Both the position numbers and the translations under genes were made by a program. A stretch of 64,000 nt of DNA from Bacillota bacterium. GTDB taxonomy: Bacteria; Bacillota; Clostridia; Christensenellales; SZUA-584. The stretch lies in NCBI GenBank assembly GCA_023460085.1, contig JAEWRI010000038.1:1-64000 (forward strand), read 5' to 3'. The notes under the pieces are model-generated. The model was given only the letters and a program-made list of their open reading frames with translations. It was not told the DNA's origin and ran no database searches. Positions 1 through 7,934 of the stretch are shown here, in pieces; the first letter of the stretch is position 1; every line of letters starts with the position of its first letter.

Positions 1-61
1 GCCCGACTGGACGCAACGGAAACATGCGGCGTTGCGGTAAACATGCGGCGTTACGGGCGGA

Positions 62-125
62 TTGAATCCCCCAGTCAGTCCTTCGGACTGCCAGCCCCCT
101 TTAGGGCAAGGGGGCCATTATCCGC
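62..125. repeat. Dispersed intergenic repeat, copy 1
   Basis: The block reads CCCCCAGTCAGTCCTTC, then a short G+C hairpin, then CCCCTTTAGGGCAAGGGGGCC. A related block occurs in the opposite orientation at about 15161-15216, where the AAAGGCCCCCTTGCCTAAAG and GGTGACTGGGGGATTC parts match. Repeats of this type are common between genes of Clostridia. No function is assigned. Confidence 0.6.
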
Positions 126-173
126 CCCTACGATTCGGAAACATAAAGCTGTCGCATACACGCGCGGCTTGTA

Positions 174-893
174 TACCATCATATCCGTAGGGGACGGCAT
201 CCTTGACGTACCGGCCAACATAACAAGTGACATCCGGCGTCAGGTTTAACCGCTGCCGTTGTCGGCGCGCACGGGAGTTCGCGCCCACACCACCATACCC
301 GTAGGGGACGGCATCCTTGACGTCCCGGCCAACGTAACAGAAACATCCGGTGTCAGGTTAAACCGCTGCACTCCATCGGCGCGTACAGGAGTCCGCGCCC
401 TACACCACTATATCCGTAGGGGACGGCATCCTTGACGTACCGGCCAACATAACAGTGACATCCGGCGTCAGGTTTAACCGCTGCCGTTGTCGGCGCGCAC
501 GGGAGTTCGCGCCCTACGGACAAACGAAAAGCCTCCTTAAACCTAAAAAAACCGATGCATTGCTCAGTCGCTTATAACCCATCGTATCCTTAGAGGACAG
601 CATCCTTGACGTCCCGGCTGACGTAACGGTGACATCCGGCACCAGGTTAAACCGCTGCCGTTGTCGGCGCGCACGGGAGTTCGCGCCCTACGGACAGACG
701 AAAAGCCTCCTTAAACCTAAAAAAACCGATGCATTGCTCAGTCGCTTATAACCCATCGTATCCGTAGAGGACGGCATTCTTGACGTCCCGGCTGATGTAA
801 CGGAAGCATCCGGCACAAAGTTTAAACCGCGACCGTTGTCGGCGCGTACGGGAGTTCGCACCCTACGGACAAACGAAACCTCCGTATATAAAA
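174..893. repeat. Tandem array of five REP-like intergenic repeat units
   Basis: Five related units lie head to tail at about 174-287, 288-403, 404-576, 577-751 and 752-893. Each has a GTAGRGGACGGCATCCTTGACGT start, a CCGGC...ACATCCGG middle and a GGCGCG-NN-CGGGAG-NN-CGCGCCCTAC end. Units 3 and 4 also share an extra block ending TTGCTCAGTCGCTTATAA. The units are roughly 105 to 175 bp and nearly identical in places. They carry no spacers of constant length, so this is not a CRISPR array. No credible gene lies in 1-978. Positions 62-125 hold a different dispersed repeat, and 894-978 holds nothing recognisable. Confidence 0.85.
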
Positions 894-978
894 AGCCGAC
901 GTGCATTACACATCAGCCGATTTTTATGAGCTTTTGCCGTCGCAAGGGAAAGCTCGCTCGTGGTCTCGCCGATACCCT

Positions 979-1605
979 TCACCATTGGTTGAAATGCATC
1001 TTCTCTTCCACCGAGACTTCCTTCTGCTCCGGCTTTGCCGCGTCCTCCGCCGGATACCCGATTCCGATGCAGCAGGGCAGCACATACTCCGCCGGATGAT
1101 GGACAATCTCCCGGATGTGCTCCGCCTCGCTGCCCAGCGGAATGCGCAGCGCGCAGCCGATCCCCTCCGTCGTGGCGGCCAGCAGTATGTTTTCGATACA
1201 GCACCAGATGGACGCGAAGGCGTTCAGCGAGCTTAAGGCTTTGGGCTTCAGCAGCGCGCTCTTCTGCTTATAGAAGGGCAGCAGCAGACAGCCCGCGTTA
1301 TAAAGCATCTGATACTGCTTGGGGATGGCGTCGATATACATCCGCTGCTGTACAGTATCGCTCATCTTCCACGACTGCATGATAAAGTCCAGCCGCTTGT
1401 CGGAAACCTTCTTGGGTATCTTTTTGAGTATCTGCGCCGCTACCGCCTTGTCCGTAACGACCACGAACTCCCAGCTGCGCATGTGGTCGTTGGTAGGCGC
1501 TTTCAGCCCTGCGGACAGTATGCGTTTGATGACCTCCGCGTCAACCGGGTCCGGCTTGAAATCGCGCACGGTTCTGCGGCGCTCGATTGCCTGATAGAAG
1601 TCCAT
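979..1605 (-). CDS. Nitroreductase family protein
   Basis: The 208-residue protein belongs to the FMN-dependent nitroreductase superfamily, which uses NAD(P)H to reduce nitro groups, quinones or other acceptors in the cytoplasm. The N-terminal block RRRTVRDF followed by LKAPTNDHMRSWEFVVV is the usual FMN-phosphate-binding start of the family. The region around ILLAATTEGIGCALRIPLG matches the conserved second half (ENxxLAAxxxGLGxxW). Length is normal for a single-domain member. A strong purine-rich ribosome site (AGGGAAGGG) precedes the ATG. It ends the minus-strand pair with the CapA-like gene, 15 bases downstream of it, so the two are probably cotranscribed. The physiological substrate cannot be told. 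Confidence 0.88.
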   Translation of the reverse strand: MDFYQAIERRRTVRDFKPDPVDAEVIKRILSAGLKAPTNDHMRSWEFVVVTDKAVAAQILKKIPKKVSDKRLDFIMQSWKMSDTVQQRMYIDAIPKQYQMLYNAGCLLLPFYKQKSALLKPKALSSLNAFASIWCCIENILLAATTEGIGCALRIPLGSEAEHIREIVHHPAEYVLPCCIGIGYPAEDAAKPEQKEVSVEEKMHFNQW

Positions 1606-1620
1606 GCCCTTCCCTCTTCC

Positions 1621-2970
1621 TCACTCCGGCTTCGCAATCTCCTCCCCCAGCACGTCGATGGTGCGCGCGCGGGAATCCTGCAGCCGGGCGGCGTATTCGC
1701 TGGATGCGATGGAGGCCTCGTCGGCGGGCAGCACCACGAAGCTGCCCTCGTCCGTGTTGGTGCACAGCGTGGGGATGTAGCTTAAATCCTGCAGCGTGGT
1801 CTCGCCCGTCACGCCGTCTTTCTCCAGCACGAACTTCAGTATCATGCCGTCGCGGTTGAGGGCGCGTCCCGCCATGCTGGAGATGAAGTTGCCCAGCGAA
1901 TAGATGACGGGTACGGTACCGCCGTCCGTCTCCAGCAGCTCGAACTCCTGCGTGCAGTGCGGATGGGAGCCGAGTATAAGGTCCGCGCCGGAGTCCGCAA
2001 TGTGCTGCGCGATGGTTCGCTGCGTGCGCGTCACCGTATGGGTGTTTTCCGTACCCCAATGGATATAGACAATCGTAAAATCCGCGCCCGCCTCTTTTGC
2101 CGCGGCGATGTCCTCCGCCACTTCGTCCGCATCGTACAGGTTGATCAGGTCCATGTTCGCGCCCGCGCTGCGGTTCAGATGATCCGTATAAGCGACAATG
2201 CCGATTTTAATTCCTTCCACATCCACAAGGAGGGGGACTTTGTCGTCCGCCGAGGCGTACGCGCCCGTATGCGGGATGCCATAGGCGTCGAGCATCGCCA
2301 GCGTCTTCTCGATGCCGTCGGTGCCGTAGTCGTTGATGTGGTTGTTGGCGTTCGTGAGCACGTCAAACCCCGCGCCCACCGCAGCGCTGAGGAAGCTCTC
2401 CGGCCCGTTGATGCGCGGCCCGTCCAGCAGCGGCTGGCGCTGCGTGCCATGGATGGGTTCAAGAGCGATATCCGCGAACGCAAAGTCCGGCGCGAAGCCA
2501 ACCTCTCCGCTGGGGTCCGTGCTGGGTTCCTCGCTGGGCGCTTCGCTTTCCCCCGCGCCCGGCGTGGGCGTGGGTTCGTCGTCGCTGCCCGAACCGATGG
2601 CGGTATACGGGTGACCCGAGGCGATCAGCGTCTCCAGGTTGCCGATGGCGAGGTCCGCCGAGGAAATCGTGTCCTTGATCTGCGCGAAGGCGTAGTCGAA
2701 ACCATAGCTGCCGCCGCTTTTCGCCGCGCTCAGCTGCGCGCCGAGGCACATGATGTCGCCCACCGCCATCACCGTGATGCGCGTGGGCGCGGGCGTCGGG
2801 CTGGGCGTGGGATCGGGCGTCGCCGTGGGCAGCGGCGTCGAAGATACCGCCGCGGGTGTCTCGGCGCTCACCGCCTCGGGAGTCGCCGTCTGCGTGCCGG
2901 AGGGCGCGCTCTGGCACGCGCCAAGCAGCACCAGAAGCGCAGACATCACCACCAATAATATCCGCTTCAT
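1621..2970 (-). CDS. CapA family lipoprotein (poly-gamma-glutamate capsule-type)
   Basis: The 449-residue protein has an N-terminal signal with lipobox LLGAC (Cys19), then a Pro/Thr/Ser-rich linker to about residue 65. A PGA_cap metallophosphoesterase-like domain follows. It starts at AVGDIMCLG, continues with NLET, the NNHxxDYG motif (NANNHINDYGTDG) and ends near GSHPHCTQ. CapA proteins act outside the membrane in export or anchoring of poly-gamma-glutamate, but many Clostridia carry paralogues of unknown role. A spacer of repeated PTPTPGAG-like residues interrupts the domain at about 130-165. The start chosen is the ATG before the signal peptide, with AAGGATGG upstream; a longer open frame upstream lacks a ribosome site. 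No capB or capC lies nearby, so a capsule role is only inferred. Confidence 0.85.
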   Translation of the reverse strand: MKRILLVVMSALLVLLGACQSAPSGTQTATPEAVSAETPAAVSSTPLPTATPDPTPSPTPAPTRITVMAVGDIMCLGAQLSAAKSGGSYGFDYAFAQIKDTISSADLAIGNLETLIASGHPYTAIGSGSDDEPTPTPGAGESEAPSEEPSTDPSGEVGFAPDFAFADIALEPIHGTQRQPLLDGPRINGPESFLSAAVGAGFDVLTNANNHINDYGTDGIEKTLAMLDAYGIPHTGAYASADDKVPLLVDVEGIKIGIVAYTDHLNRSAGANMDLINLYDADEVAEDIAAAKEAGADFTIVYIHWGTENTHTVTRTQRTIAQHIADSGADLILGSHPHCTQEFELLETDGGTVPVIYSLGNFISSMAGRALNRDGMILKFVLEKDGVTGETTLQDLSYIPTLCTNTDEGSFVVLPADEASIASSEYAARLQDSRARTIDVLGEEIAKPE

Positions 2971-3085
2971 TGTTCCATCCTTATCAAAAGTATTGCAGGA
3001 ATATGATACCATGCGCGGCGCGTATCCGGCAAGTTTATCTTCCATAATTCTCCTGACTATTGCACATTGTTAACAATTCATGGCT

Positions 3086-3113
3086 TTGTTGCGCATGCCG
3101 ATTCTGGTATAAT
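3086..3113 (+). promoter_or_regulatory. Sigma-A promoter of the S9 peptidase gene
   Basis: TTGTTG (3086-3091) and TATAAT (3108-3113) are separated by 16 bases. A TG dinucleotide just upstream of the -10 makes it an extended -10 promoter. The AGGAGG ribosome site follows at 3129-3134, eight bases before the ATG. Confidence 0.7.
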
Positions 3114-3141
3114 GGCGTTATTTCCAACAGGAGGATAAGAA

Positions 3142-5127
3142 ATGAGTGTAAAACGGCTGGGCGCGCTGCTGCTGGCGCTGATATTGGCTGCTGCGATGGC
3201 GGGATGCACCGACTTGCAGAACATCGGCTCTCCGGGCTCCGAGAGCGCCACGGAAAGCTCGAATACGTCCCAGACGGCTGCGGCGGAAGATTTGATACCG
3301 CTCAGCGTACTGATGGATTATCCCGATTATACGACGCCGCAAATCTCCGCCGACGGCAGCACGATACTCTACCGCGACATGACCGGTTCGGACGTGGTCA
3401 TCGCCGAAAACTGGCGCACGGGCGAGCGTACCGTGATTCCGTGGCCGGATGTGTACGGCAACCCCTATTTTCTGTGGGCGCCCGACGGGGAAACCGTGCT
3501 GTTCTTCGTGGACGGCATGGGCGACGAGAACTACGGACTTTACACCTCCAATGTGAAAACGGGGGAAACCAAAACGATATTGGCGGGCGGCGACAACAAC
3601 TGCTACTACGTGTCGGATGTCGGCGGCAACAAGGACGAGATCATACTCCAGGTGCTCAACTACGACTCGGAAAGCTACGATCTGTATCTTACCAACTACA
3701 AAACCGGAGAAATGACGCTGATGTTTGAAAACCCCGGCGACATCTCCGGCTTCACGTTCGACCACACGGGCGCGCTTCGGCTGGTGACCATCACCGACGA
3801 GGACGCGGGAACGCACGTCTGGATGAAAAAGAATCCCCGCAGCAGCGACACATCCTTCGTGCAGTCCGACTGGGAGGAAATCTTCTACTGGGACTACGAG
3901 GACGCGGGCTCCAGCGGCATATACGGCTTCATGCAGGACAACACGCGCATACTCTATGTGGACTCATCAGTCAGCAACACCTCCGCGCTGATGTGCTTCA
4001 ACCCTGACACGGGCGAAAAGACGGAAATCTTCAACGACCCGGATTACGACCTTGCCGGCACGTGGACGGATCTGGAGCTGGACGAAGTAACCGCGGTCAC
4101 CACGTACAGCCAAAAAGTGGAGTGGCACGTGCTCGACGACAGCTTTCAGGACGATTACGACGCGCTGAGCGCCATCGGCGACTCGTTCGACGTGTACGAT
4201 TCCAGCGACGGAGACGCTTACTGGCTGGTGCAGTACACCTCCGATACGCACGAGCCGGATTATTACGTGTACGACATGGCCTCGCACGAGACCACGTTCC
4301 TGTTCAATCCGCAGTCCGAGCTGCAGGACTACAAGCTGCACAGCGCCGAACCTTTCTCCTTCACCGCCAGCGACGGACTCAAAATTGAAGGCTACGCCAC
4401 GTTCCCGTCGCAGGGCCGGGAGAACCTTCCGACCGTGGTGCTGGTGCACGGCGGCCCCTGGGCTCGCGATACGTGGGAATACGACTACGAGGTACAGTTC
4501 CTCGCCAGCCGCGGTTACCTCGTGCTCCGCGTGAACTACCGCGGCTCCACCGGCTACGGCAAAGACTTCATGCTCGCGGGGGACAAGGAATGGGGCCGCG
4601 CGATGCACCAGGATATTCTGGACGCGGTGGATTACGCCACGGAGCAGGGCTGGACCGATCCGGATCGCGTCGGCGTATACGGCGCGTCCTACGGCGGATA
4701 CGAAGCGCTCGTCTGCGCCACGTTCTCGTCCGACGTTTTCCAGTGCTCGGTGGACGCCTTCGGGCCTTCCAGCCTGCTGACGTTCATCAAATCCATCCCC
4801 ACGCAGTGGTCGGTGGAATATCAGGACCTTGTGCGCTCCGTGGGCGACCCGGAAACCGAAGCGGACGACATGAAGGCGCGTTCCCCGCTGTACTTTGCGG
4901 ATCAGGTCACCATCCCCATGCTCATCGCGCAGGGTGAAAACGACGTGCGCGTGCCGCAGGCGGAGTCCGACCAGATGGTGGACGCACTGGAAGCAGCCGG
5001 TGTGGACGTGCAGTACATGCTGTTCCCTGACACGGGGCACGGCTTCAATTCGCTCGACGCGCGAATCGAATTCTACTCCGCCATGGAGGATTTCTTCGCG
5101 GAGCATCTGGGCGGTCTGGCTTCTTAA
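3142..5127 (+). CDS. S9 family prolyl oligopeptidase-like serine peptidase, lipoprotein
   Basis: The 661-residue protein begins with a lipoprotein signal (lipobox AMAGC, Cys22). A seven-bladed beta-propeller region (about 50-400) contains repeated TGExxxI-type blade ends. An alpha/beta-hydrolase domain (about 415-655) follows. The catalytic triad is visible: Ser516 in GASYGG, Asp601 in ENDVRVP and His633 in DTGHGF. An HGGPW oxyanion motif lies before it. Such enzymes cleave short peptides, often after proline; the lipid anchor puts this one on the outer face of the membrane, where it may feed peptide uptake. The gene is monocistronic with its own promoter and an ideal AGGAGG site. Confidence 0.92.
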   Translation: MSVKRLGALLLALILAAAMAGCTDLQNIGSPGSESATESSNTSQTAAAEDLIPLSVLMDYPDYTTPQISADGSTILYRDMTGSDVVIAENWRTGERTVIPWPDVYGNPYFLWAPDGETVLFFVDGMGDENYGLYTSNVKTGETKTILAGGDNNCYYVSDVGGNKDEIILQVLNYDSESYDLYLTNYKTGEMTLMFENPGDISGFTFDHTGALRLVTITDEDAGTHVWMKKNPRSSDTSFVQSDWEEIFYWDYEDAGSSGIYGFMQDNTRILYVDSSVSNTSALMCFNPDTGEKTEIFNDPDYDLAGTWTDLELDEVTAVTTYSQKVEWHVLDDSFQDDYDALSAIGDSFDVYDSSDGDAYWLVQYTSDTHEPDYYVYDMASHETTFLFNPQSELQDYKLHSAEPFSFTASDGLKIEGYATFPSQGRENLPTVVLVHGGPWARDTWEYDYEVQFLASRGYLVLRVNYRGSTGYGKDFMLAGDKEWGRAMHQDILDAVDYATEQGWTDPDRVGVYGASYGGYEALVCATFSSDVFQCSVDAFGPSSLLTFIKSIPTQWSVEYQDLVRSVGDPETEADDMKARSPLYFADQVTIPMLIAQGENDVRVPQAESDQMVDALEAAGVDVQYMLFPDTGHGFNSLDARIEFYSAMEDFFAEHLGGLAS

Positions 5128-5136
5128 AGCGTAAAA

Positions 5137-5181
5137 ACAGGCGGTAAGGCGATAAAAAACGGCTTAACCGCCTGTTTGTTT
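5137..5181 (+). terminator. Putative terminator after the S9 peptidase gene
   Basis: ACAGGCGGTAAG (5137-5148) can pair with CTTAACCGCCTGT (5163-5175) with one bulged base. The tail TTGTTTCC is only moderately T-rich, so termination may be partial. Confidence 0.55.
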
Positions 5182-5274
5182 CCTTAACCGATTCTTAATT
5201 CTTTTGTAACATTCTTGACCCGCTTGTCCATTTAGCGTATAATAATGCCAACCTGTATCGTATCGAGGTGACCG

Positions 5275-6387
5275 ATGGCCCGTTTTACCGACGTACTTTC
5301 TTCCGTATTCACACGCATCGCGCGCTTGTGGAACAAGATGAATCTGTCCAGACGGATCATGCTGCTGGGCGGCATTGGCTTCGTCATCGTCGCGGTGGTA
5401 CTGCTCGCGGTGCTGCTGCCCTCGTTTTCGGGTACTGCGCAAGCCGCCGCCGCAGAGGCGACGCCCGCGCCCACGCCGGTAACTACCCCCGCGCCCACGG
5501 TTTCTCATACCCCCGTTCCCACTACCCCGCCGGAGGAATCGGTGGACATCACGCTTAAAGTCGGCGACGAGAACGAAAGCGTTTCGGCGCTGCAGATGCA
5601 GCTGATGGATTTGGGCTTCCTCGATATCGATGAATCCACCGGATACTTTGGACCGGCCACCGAAAACGCCATCAAGCTCTTCCAGCGCCAGTACGGCATG
5701 GAGCAGGACGGCATCGCCAGCTACGAGCTGCAGATGATGCTCTACGCCGACGACGCGCAGCACTATATGATTTCCATCGGCACGGAGGGCAGCGACGTTG
5801 CCAGCGTGCAGCGTCAGCTGATAGACCTCGGCTACCTGAAATCCGGCAATGCCACGGGCTATTACGGAGACGCCACAACCGAAGCCGTAAAAGCGTTTCA
5901 GAAGGCGAACGATCTGTCACAGGATGGCATCACCGGCGTGCGTACGCTGGAACAGCTCTACTCGCCCAACGCCGTCGCCACGCCGGAACGGCGGCAGGCG
6001 GTGCGTGCCCGCGCCAATATCGATGTGATGATCTCCACGGCGCAGGCGCAGCTCGGCAAGAAGTATGTTCTGGGCAACGAAGGCCCCAACACGTTCGACT
6101 GCTCCGGTCTGGTATACTACTGCCTGCGGCAGGCAGGCTCCAATCGCGGCCGCTACAGCGCGGCGGGCTATTGTCAGGTATCCGACTGGGCCAAGATTAC
6201 GAAACGAAGCGACCTGAGGCGCGGTGATTTGGTGTTCTTCTGGAACAACGCGCATACCAAGATCGGTCATGTGGGCATCTATATCGGAAACGGTATGATG
6301 ATAGACGCATCCTCCTCCAAGGGGAAGGTCGTCAAACGTGCAGTATTCTCCGATCGCCTGTTCTATTGCGGTCGGCGTCCGTGGTAG
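5275..6387 (+). CDS. Cell-wall hydrolase: two PG-binding domains plus NlpC/P60
   Basis: The 370-residue protein has a cytoplasmic stub, one membrane anchor or signal segment (about 29-48), a Pro/Thr-rich linker and two PG_binding_1 repeats (about 80-145 and 160-220). A C-terminal NlpC/P60 cysteine peptidase domain spans about 245-370. The nucleophile is Cys276 in FDCSGLVYY and the catalytic His is His332 in IGHVGIYIG. Enzymes of this kind cut D-Glu to diamino acid bonds in peptidoglycan stem peptides. AGGTG precedes the ATG. A closely related paralogue follows directly, so the pair arose by tandem duplication. Whether it acts in vegetative growth or in spore wall remodelling is not shown. Confidence 0.93.
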   Translation: MARFTDVLSSVFTRIARLWNKMNLSRRIMLLGGIGFVIVAVVLLAVLLPSFSGTAQAAAAEATPAPTPVTTPAPTVSHTPVPTTPPEESVDITLKVGDENESVSALQMQLMDLGFLDIDESTGYFGPATENAIKLFQRQYGMEQDGIASYELQMMLYADDAQHYMISIGTEGSDVASVQRQLIDLGYLKSGNATGYYGDATTEAVKAFQKANDLSQDGITGVRTLEQLYSPNAVATPERRQAVRARANIDVMISTAQAQLGKKYVLGNEGPNTFDCSGLVYYCLRQAGSNRGRYSAAGYCQVSDWAKITKRSDLRRGDLVFFWNNAHTKIGHVGIYIGNGMMIDASSSKGKVVKRAVFSDRLFYCGRRPW

Positions 6388-6420
6388 TGGTGGAAATTTA
6401 TACAACGGATGAGGCGTTTT

Positions 6421-7539
6421 ATGGCTTCCGGATTTTCTGAAAAACTCGTCCAGCGAATCGCGGGTATCATACGCGGCTGGCGCAAAATGAACCGGGCAAA
6501 GAAGATACTGCTGGTGGGCGGCATCGGCGCGGCGCTTGCCGCCGTGGTGCTGCTGGCAGTGCTGCTGCCCTCGCTCACGGCTCCGCGGGAAACCGTCGCG
6601 GAAGCGACGCCCGTTCCCACGCCCGTCTATACGGTCGCGCCTACGGCATCCCCCACTCCCATACCCACCACGCCGCCCGAGGCTTCGGTGGATATCACCC
6701 TGAAATACGGCGATGAAAACGAAAATGTGACCATACTCCAGAACCGGCTGATGGATCTTGGGTATCTGGACATCGACGAGGCCACGCAGTACTTCGGCCC
6801 GGCCACCAAATACGCGGTGCAGCTGTTCCAGCGGCAGGAGAGTCTTGAGCAGGACGGCGTCGCGGGCTACGAAACGCAGCGGCTGCTGTTTTCGGAAGAG
6901 GCTAAGCACTATACCATACTGACGGGTGTCACCGGCGACGACGTGGAAGCGCTGCAGCGGCAGCTCATCAACCTCGGCTATCTCAAATCTGGAAACGCCA
7001 CGGGCTACTACGGCGATGCCACCACCCAGGCAATCAAGGATTTTCAAAAGGCCAACGACCTTTCGGTGGATGGCAAGGCGGGCGAAAACACGCTGGAAGT
7101 CATCTATTCCCCCGACGCCATTGCCACGCCCGAAAAGAGAGAAGCCATCCGCACGGCCGCCAGCATCGACAAGATGATCTCCACCGCGCAGGATCAGCTG
7201 GGAGACCCGTACGTGAGCGGCGCGGAAGGCCCGGGCTCCTTCGACTGTTCCGGTCTCGTATACTACTGCCTGAAGGCGGCGGGTTCCAGCCGCGGCCGGT
7301 ACAACGCCGCGGGGTATGCCAAAGTTTCCGACTGGAAAACGATAGCGTGGAGCGATATGAAGCCGGGCGATTTGATGTTCTTCTGGAGCTCCTCAAAGGG
7401 TAAAATCGGCCATGTCGCCATCTACATCGGCAACGGCATGATCATCGACGCGTCCTCCTCCAACGGCAAGGTCGTCAAGCGTTCCTGCACCTCCAGCTGG
7501 TTCAGAACGAATTTCCGGCTGGCCAAGCGGCCCTGGTAA
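6421..7539 (+). CDS. Cell-wall hydrolase paralogue: PG-binding x2 plus NlpC/P60
   Basis: The 372-residue protein has the same order as its upstream neighbour: anchor segment (about 28-48), Pro/Thr linker, two PG_binding_1 repeats and NlpC/P60. The nucleophile Cys276 sits in FDCSGLVYY and the His in IGHVAIYIG. The start at 6421 was preferred over the ATG at 6409. It aligns with the start of the paralogue and has GATGAGG seven bases upstream. The cysteine then falls at residue 276 in both proteins. Divergence is greatest in the N-terminal stub and the extreme C-terminus. The genes are 33 bases apart and a good terminator follows this one, so they form a two-gene operon. Confidence 0.92.
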   Translation: MASGFSEKLVQRIAGIIRGWRKMNRAKKILLVGGIGAALAAVVLLAVLLPSLTAPRETVAEATPVPTPVYTVAPTASPTPIPTTPPEASVDITLKYGDENENVTILQNRLMDLGYLDIDEATQYFGPATKYAVQLFQRQESLEQDGVAGYETQRLLFSEEAKHYTILTGVTGDDVEALQRQLINLGYLKSGNATGYYGDATTQAIKDFQKANDLSVDGKAGENTLEVIYSPDAIATPEKREAIRTAASIDKMISTAQDQLGDPYVSGAEGPGSFDCSGLVYYCLKAAGSSRGRYNAAGYAKVSDWKTIAWSDMKPGDLMFFWSSSKGKIGHVAIYIGNGMIIDASSSNGKVVKRSCTSSWFRTNFRLAKRPW

Positions 7540-7559
7540 CACGCGGGTACAGAAAATCA

Positions 7560-7586
7560 GGCAGGTCTTTCGGGGCCTGCCTTTTT
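7560..7586 (+). terminator. Rho-independent terminator of the NlpC/P60 pair
   Basis: GGCAGGTC (7560-7567) pairs with GGCCTGCC (7574-7581) over eight base pairs including one G-T pair, followed by TTTTT. Confidence 0.8.
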
Positions 7587-7606
7587 GAATGGCAGCGCGA
7601 TGAAGC

Positions 7607-7789
7607 CTAGAGTTTGCGAATGATGACGCCCAGCACCAGCAGTATGAAGGCGATGGACAGCAGCACGATATTGGCGATGTCCGAGATGATGGGAATGGTC
7701 AGCCGGATGATGAATTGATTGACGATAGCGAACAGCCCGATGAGCAGCGAAATCCAGAATATGCCCTTAGACGGCTTGGAAAGACCCAT
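7607..7789 (-). CDS. Small membrane protein, unknown function
   Basis: The 60-residue protein has two hydrophobic segments (about 10-30 and 36-57) joined by a short loop, with a basic C-terminus (IIRKL). The start is set by GGAGGTG five bases before the ATG. Its end is close to the terminator of the convergent NlpC/P60 operon. No family was recognised, but codon use fits its neighbours and the ribosome site is strong. Confidence 0.65.
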   Translation of the reverse strand: MGLSKPSKGIFWISLLIGLFAIVNQFIIRLTIPIISDIANIVLLSIAFILLVLGVIIRKL

Positions 7790-7871
7790 AACACACCTCC
7801 GAAATCCTATTCCGCTTTGTAACCAATATATACGAAACCCGGCGCAGTATGCAATCCCGGCAAGGAAAAGT

Positions 7872-7900
7872 TTGTTGTTCCGCCGGCGCAATGGTATAAT
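7872..7900 (+). promoter_or_regulatory. Sigma-A promoter of the COG2509 flavoprotein gene
   Basis: TTGTTG (7872-7877), a 17-base spacer and TATAAT (7895-7900) with an upstream TG. The ribosome site GGGGAGAGG lies just before the ATG at 7935. Confidence 0.7.
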
Positions 7901-7934
7901 GAAATCCGGCATTTCAATTGTTGGGGAGAGGCTT

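Noticed and set aside
174..893. CRISPR-like regular repeats
   Set aside because: Units are 105-175 bp, unequal in length and lack unique spacers; no cas genes are present.
1957..2958. Long plus-strand frame opposite the CapA-like gene
   Set aside because: Arg/Ala-rich shadow of a GC-rich gene with signal peptide and domain on the other strand; no ribosome site.
3967..5106. Long minus-strand frame opposite the S9 peptidase
   Set aside because: His/Arg/Val-rich composition typical of antisense reading of GC-rich code; the plus-strand gene has a full catalytic triad.
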